Source: Zoogloea sp.
GTDB taxonomy: Bacteria; Pseudomonadota; Gammaproteobacteria; Burkholderiales; Rhodocyclaceae
Reading direction: 5' to 3'
Length of the DNA: 64,000 nucleotides
Assembly: GCA_016703645.1 (NCBI GenBank)
Contig: JADJBR010000009.1
Coordinates: 1,189,501 to 1,253,500, forward strand
Shown: positions 63,613 to 64,000 of the stretch, one piece after another
Numbering within the stretch: the stretch's first letter is position 1
Layout: each line of letters begins with the position of its first letter
Translations under genes and position numbers: made by a program
The notes under the pieces: generated by a model
Database searches by the model: none
What the model saw: the letters and a program-made list of their open reading frames with translations, nothing else
What the model was told of the DNA's origin: nothing

Positions 63613-64000
63613 TCAAAGGTCTTTGAATACGTCCCGGTGCATCTTGATCGTGGCTGGCTGAGTGCGTTTCTTCGTGTGGTTCTTGGCCATTTCTTCTGCC
63701 CAAAGGCTGACTTCAAAGCCGAGTTTTCGGTAAAAACCGAGCACCGCTTCATCGTTATCCGCATCGACAACGATCAATCGTGCGGCGGACAAGCCTGCCG
63801 TATTGAGAATGTCACCAAGCAGGAGCGCCATCAAGGCGGCGCCCACACCCGTACGCTGCAGGTCCTGGTGAACCGCAAGTCTCCCAATCTTCACGGCAGG
63901 AAAGGCAGCAAGTTCGATGTGCTCATAGACCCCCAAGTCGAACTTCTCGGAGTTGTTGAGCTTTATCGCGTCGTTGGCGAGAGTGAAATACCCGACCGGG
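63613..64000 (-). CDS. GNAT N-acetyltransferase (5' end beyond window)
   Basis: The frame is open to the right edge, so the N-terminus lies outside. Visible: PVGYFTLANDAIKL, AVKIGRLAVHQDLQRTGVGAALMALLLGD with the acetyl-CoA loop RTGVG, then RLIVVDADNDEAVLGFYRKLGFE. The pattern matches TacT-like GNAT toxins of type II toxin-antitoxin systems, but also ordinary GNAT enzymes. An antitoxin gene would lie upstream, beyond 64000. A TTG at 63936 gives only a fragment. Confidence 0.8.
   Translation of the reverse strand, partial: PVGYFTLANDAIKLNNSEKFDLGVYEHIELAAFPAVKIGRLAVHQDLQRTGVGAALMALLLGDILNTAGLSAARLIVVDADNDEAVLGFYRKLGFEVSLWAEEMAKNHTKKRTQPATIKMHRDVFKDL

Overview
The window is high-GC chromosomal DNA of a betaproteobacterium, most likely of the order Rhodocyclales (Zoogloea, Azoarcus, Thauera or relatives). 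The grounds are a class I PHA synthase, a PEP-CTERM protein, a proteobacterial-type GshA, a HemW/RdgB/RNase PH block with an adjacent kinase and phosphatase, and a permease-less PTS. This placement is inference from gene content; there is no rRNA or tRNA gene in the window.

Positions 1-44,052 are ordinary core genome in short operons. An arginase-like gene (cut by the left edge), ubiB and a secreted hypothetical run leftward. argS, a SPOR protein, dsbA and a short-chain dehydrogenase that seems to start at ATT run rightward. Next come alanine dehydrogenase, a TroA-fold metal receptor, MscS, a PIN protein and phaC with an MBL hydrolase. A rightward metabolic block follows: MerR regulator with a perfect 20-bp palindrome, two hotdog thioesterases, a GNAT/carbonic-anhydrase fusion, tandem HCCA-isomerase paralogues, LOG, and the glutathione-dependent formaldehyde pair frmA/frmB. 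After that lie DUF4126, two DUF1289 proteins, an MBL hydrolase, rapZ, and a NusG-II/Gx-transporter pair.

From 24.7 to 43 kb there are an RNase H-like protein, a SARP-type regulator next to a PEP-CTERM protein, a DyP peroxidase, and metX-metW behind a SAM-II riboswitch with an intrinsic terminator. Then come gshA-gshB-apbE-EIIA-HPr-EI, an orphan adenine methyltransferase, and the tightly coupled string kinase-PP2C-rph-rdgB-hemW. yicC reads rightward at 43.2 kb.

Directly after yicC a mobile region begins: P4-type integrase with arm-type repeats, a 17-bp inverted repeat built from four copies of a heptamer, an AlpA-like regulator and a primase gene. The primase is cut short by an IS21-family element, which itself carries an IS3-family element inserted in the last codons of istA; the IS3 orfB is frameshifted. 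Beyond the IS elements lies a phage-style switch (Ner-like gene divergent from an XRE repressor). It is followed by a two-TM protein whose N-terminus repeats an 18-residue motif found at the extreme C-terminus of the repressor. I consider this pair the most intriguing unexplained arrangement in the window.

The right end (54-63.6 kb) is a heavy-metal resistance module (czcA, czcB, czcC, czcI-like, a Cd/Zn/Pb P-type ATPase and its divergent CadR/PbrR-type regulator), then a GNAT acetyltransferase cut by the right edge. The usual yicC neighbour gmk is not seen, so the inserted DNA probably extends past the window.
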